From Didymodactylos carnosus (lineage: Eukaryota; Rotifera; Eurotatoria; Philodinida; Philodinidae): a stretch of 24,687 nucleotides of DNA. Shown piece by piece: positions 21,528-24,687 of the stretch. Each line of letters begins with the position of its first letter. Position 1 is the first letter of the stretch. The notes under the pieces are model-generated. The model searched no databases, was not told the DNA's origin, and worked only from the letters and a program-made list of their open reading frames with translations. Location of the stretch: positions 1 through 24,687 of the forward strand of contig CAJNOQ010002372.1 in the NCBI GenBank assembly GCA_905250885.1. The letters run 5' to 3'. A program made the position numbers and the translations under genes.

Positions 21528-22397
21528 ATACTTAGGGCATACCAAAAGTTCGTAGTATGATACTTTAATACCTCATGATAAACTTTAAGTAACTTTCTTT
21601 CTATATAGTTTGATAGAGAAAAGAATGCTCTATTTTTCTATGCTATTTGATCATACTTCAACTAATTTCATAATAAAAAATATTCGATAAGATCTGTTTC
21701 GTTTGCATACATGCTGGTTGTATTAATATTAATTGTAAAAATTGTAAAAAATACGAGTGAGTATTTTTCGAATAACTTTTGTTAGAAACAAAATAGGGAA
21801 CTGCGGTTTCACCGTTGGAAAGAGGAGATGAAGATACATCGAATCGTATATTCCAGCATTTTCTGATTTGTTTTTTGTAAGGTTTTCCATTGACTTTTTT
21901 AAGAACAAACAAATCTGGTAAGTTATTTCCAGTGAATTTTGAATTATCAAGCATAAATTCAAACCATGAATCGAAGATCTACAAAGTGCGAAAGGTTGAG
22001 ATGAATAATATGTGTTGTAGTCGAGCCTCTAATACGATTTCCTAGCGAAATCTATAAAAACCATCACTATTTTTTGCTTTTTCGTTTTTTCATAAAAAAA
22101 CTATTTTTGCAACAGTTAGAAAATTGAATAAAAAAAACATAAGAAATCATATTATAAAACCTATAATATACTGTTTGATGCGTTTTTATCTACTCTTTCC
22201 AGTAGTGAAAACCGCAGCTCTCTATCTTGTTTTTATCAAAAGTTATTCAAAAAATATGACGTAAGTTGACGTATGACCAAATAGCATAGAAATATAGAAC
22301 ATTCTTTTCTCTATCAAACTATATAGAAAGAAAGTTATTTAAAGCTTATCATAAGGTATTAAGGTATCACCTTACGAACTTTTGGTATGCCCTAAGT
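21528..22397. repeat. Large foldback element (~870 bp) upstream of the first recognisable RNF213-like exon
   Basis: The outer arms 21529-21657 and 22266-22397 are inverted copies with roughly 90% identity by eye (TACTTAGGGCATACCAAAAG, CTTTCTTTCTATATAGTTTG, TCTATGCTATTTG). Inner arms 21768-21850 and 22180-22262 are more diverged, sharing TTGAATAACTTTTG and CTGCGGTTT. The left half contains about 110 bp between outer and inner arms that the right half lacks. No transposase is seen. The distance to the acceptor at 21341 is about 190 bp. Confidence 0.85.
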
Positions 22398-24687
22398 AGC
22401 TTTATGATATGAGAGATAAAGTTTAAGCTATAGTTTAATAATTTTAAGAGATAGAGTGGTATATGACTACGTGTCTCAACCTCACTTTCCGCTTCACTTT
22501 AATCCAAGCAGTATCCCACAATGTCCTTTTTCGTGACAGTCATCTCGCATCTCCCATCCCCACATAATGACGAATTCCACTTCTGAAATTTTCTTTTAGG
22601 TAATTGCTGACTACATTCTCGTTTCTTTTTGGCATTCTCCATAGCGAAACGCAAAAAGGATTGATTTTGCATCTTACAAAAAACTTATTTTCCGTTTTAA
22701 AAGTAAAAACTGCATTTTTAACCATGGCAAGATACAAAAAAGCGCACACTCGGAAACGTCCACGAAAAAGCATACTAAAAAAAGCGTCGACAAAAATTCA
22801 TCTTAGCATAGAATTTAAGTGCATACTGCATGGACGACTCGTTTCACTGCACTAGCTGATCTCAGAAATTACTGATTTGCAGCGACAGTGGATCCGTCCA
22901 ACAGATCAGGCGTGCTTCCAAAGTATAGTGCATTCAAAAGTGAGTAAAATATTATTTAGATATCTTTCGAATTTTGTTTTTCCCTGTAACAAAGACAACT
23001 TAAGAAAAAATTCATCCAGAAAAAAACGTCTGGTAAAAAAAGCATACCAAGATGTGACGAAAAAACCGCCCACTAAAAAGCGTCAACTTTTGGATGCTTT
23101 TGTTTTTGTCGCGTGTTTACAATGCAAAATGCAAAATCTAAATATTCAAGAATTACGTTTTGTAGTTCCAGTTTCTGCTACCTACATATTTAGAAAGTTA
23201 GATATTTAGATATTTACATTTGCAGTTGATAAAAGCGAGAGAGTGAAGGTAAAGTGATCTTCATCATTGAAAATTAAACACTTCCATCCTACATAAAAGC
23301 TGAAAACGTAAAAGCGGGTAGAGCCAGGGGGCAGCTTCGGGAGAGTGACTAACAACGGAGAAGCGCATCGAGTAATCATTCCGTTAACTCAATGTTTCCA
23401 ATCTGAACAGACAGCTCTAGACAGTCCTCACTTGGAATGCCAATGAAACGTAGCGTTCTTGACGGCAGTGGGTCTAAGAGAAATCTAAATATCTCAATAC
23501 ACCAGACAAAAAACTGGGAGCTCAGAAACAGAGGTGATGATAGCGAAACTCCTCGATTAATTATACTAAAAATACGTTCAGGTATGATACGATCACATCT
23601 GAGTAAAAATCATGTACATGCTTAAGTTGAAGCTGAAGTGATAGGGCTCCAAAACAACAAAGAGTTATAAAGACAAGTCAATGAAAAAAGTTGTCATAAT
23701 CAAAACGCGAGAGGGAACAAACTAGCAGAAAGCTAAAGACATCGATCTTTTATCAATCAATATACCTTTAATCAAAGAAAGTTAAAGACGGGCATTTATC
23801 AATCAATTATCTAAACTATAAAGAAGAACAATTGTTTAAAACGATAAATTTAGGACAATAAAATATCCGCACATCACTTGTATTGATAGTAGAAGTTGAC
23901 TTCAAGCCAAATATCGGTGAAAGTCTGGTGGAAGTTCACTACATTGACGAAAGCATACGAGGAAGCTGGTGGGAATTGGCGAGAGTTCATTGGGTTCTCA
24001 CCAAGTACCAAAAATCCTCTGCCAAGAATGTAGTGAATTTTGGCCAATAATGGCGAAATTCTACTGGAGTTTGCCAATTGGCGAAAATCAAGTGATCGTA
24101 TTAGCAAGGGTTCTCGAGGCATTTTGTTCAGTAAACTTCACAGAATACGTCTTGAAAGTTTCATCGTTAAATGAAGAATATTGGAGAAAATTCAGCATCA
24201 CGCGGCTCTTTGGAACTTAAAACACGAATATGTCAGTGCTTTTCCGAACCCCTCGGTAATGTTTTGAAACTTTTTAATGGTGATATTTCTTACTTAGAAT
24301 TGAATGTTCTCTCAAATGAGATAGATCTCGAAGTTTTCGAGGGACATCAGTGTAATGCTAGTATTTTCCCCCGAAGAGCCACCCGAATATCTACTTAGCA
24401 CAAAAATTGAAAGTGCGAATTGTTAGGTGGTAATTCGCACATCTCACTTTATTTCGCAAATCGCACTTATTTCTTATGTATATGTTCACATTCAGTATTT
24501 TTCTTCATTCTACTATTAACCCTTTAACGGGCGAATTTTGGATAGCGAAGTTCTGTTGCTGCTGATGCTGCAGTCAGGTAGGCCGTGGCTTAGACTATCA
24601 TGCACGTTGATCGGGTCAACAATATTGAGGTACTGCACGCGTGATGTGACCATTTGTAGCGATCAACATGAAAATGCATAGAAATTT
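22398..24687. other. Region without supported genes
   Basis: Only short ORFs occur. One begins with ATG in a good context (ACCATGG) at 22724 and encodes a 43-residue Lys/Arg-rich peptide; a second basic ORF lies at 22877-23209. Neither shows a known family signature, and both may be low-complexity Lys codon runs. An 11-bp inverted pair TTCACTACATT occurs at about 23932-24038. No RNF213 N-terminal exon was recognised on the minus strand. Confidence 0.45.
24413..24440. repeat. Perfect 9-bp stem-loop
   Basis: GTGCGAATT at 24413-24421 pairs with AATTCGCAC at 24432-24440 over a 10-base loop. A partial further copy (TTTCGCAAATCGCAC) follows closely. The origin is unknown. Confidence 0.5.

Noticed and set aside
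22724-23209. Basic Lys/Arg-rich short ORFs resembling a histone-like tail
   Set aside because: A good ATG context alone is insufficient; composition is explained by A-rich repeats and no fold or family is visible.

Overview
The window looks like a piece of an AT-rich invertebrate nuclear genome, most probably a bdelloid rotifer. I infer this from four things: very long uninterrupted exons, introns of about 40-62 bp with GT..AG ends, a large RNF213-type gene (a family expanded in several invertebrates), and surroundings full of short inverted-repeat elements. No prokaryotic features such as operons, ribosome binding sites or CRISPR arrays are visible. The species assignment is an inference, not a match.

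One gene dominates. On the minus strand, from 21340 down to 6947, lies the C-terminal part of a giant RNF213-like (mysterin) AAA+ protein. Six exons can be joined by five introns, all phase 1, giving about 4147 residues without a stop. The product runs: the end of a degenerate AAA region, then AAA3 (its Walker A split by a 56-bp intron), AAA4, the degenerate AAA5/6 and hinge, a 1.75-kb intron, then the E3-shell/core/C-terminal part of RNF213. After that come an acidic Gln-rich linker and a roughly 600-residue tail that reads as several ubiquitin-like (beta-grasp) modules in tandem. The N-terminal half of the family (stalk and first AAA units) is not recognisable in the window; it must lie beyond 24687 or be lost.

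The most interesting feature is what the protein lacks. The sequence around the expected RING and RZ zinc-finger positions is conserved, but the zinc ligands are absent. The copy keeps two ATPase modules with intact Walker motifs and adds a ubiquitin-like tail. A non-ligase or rewired RNF213 paralogue is a reasonable hypothesis.

Region by region: 1-4000 holds a degenerate minisatellite and four hairpin-forming inverted-repeat elements (755-1336, 1776-2140, 3318-3540, 3577-3790). 4012-4575 (minus) is an unrecognised 187-codon ORF rich in Cys. 4576-6946 has no gene I can support. 6947-21340 is the RNF213-like gene, whose large intron (13877-15629) carries two more hairpin elements (14486-14719, 14742-15079). 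21528-22397 is a larger foldback element sharing inner sequence with the intronic one, placed just upstream of the first recognisable exon. 22400-24687 holds no supported gene, only short basic ORFs and a small hairpin.
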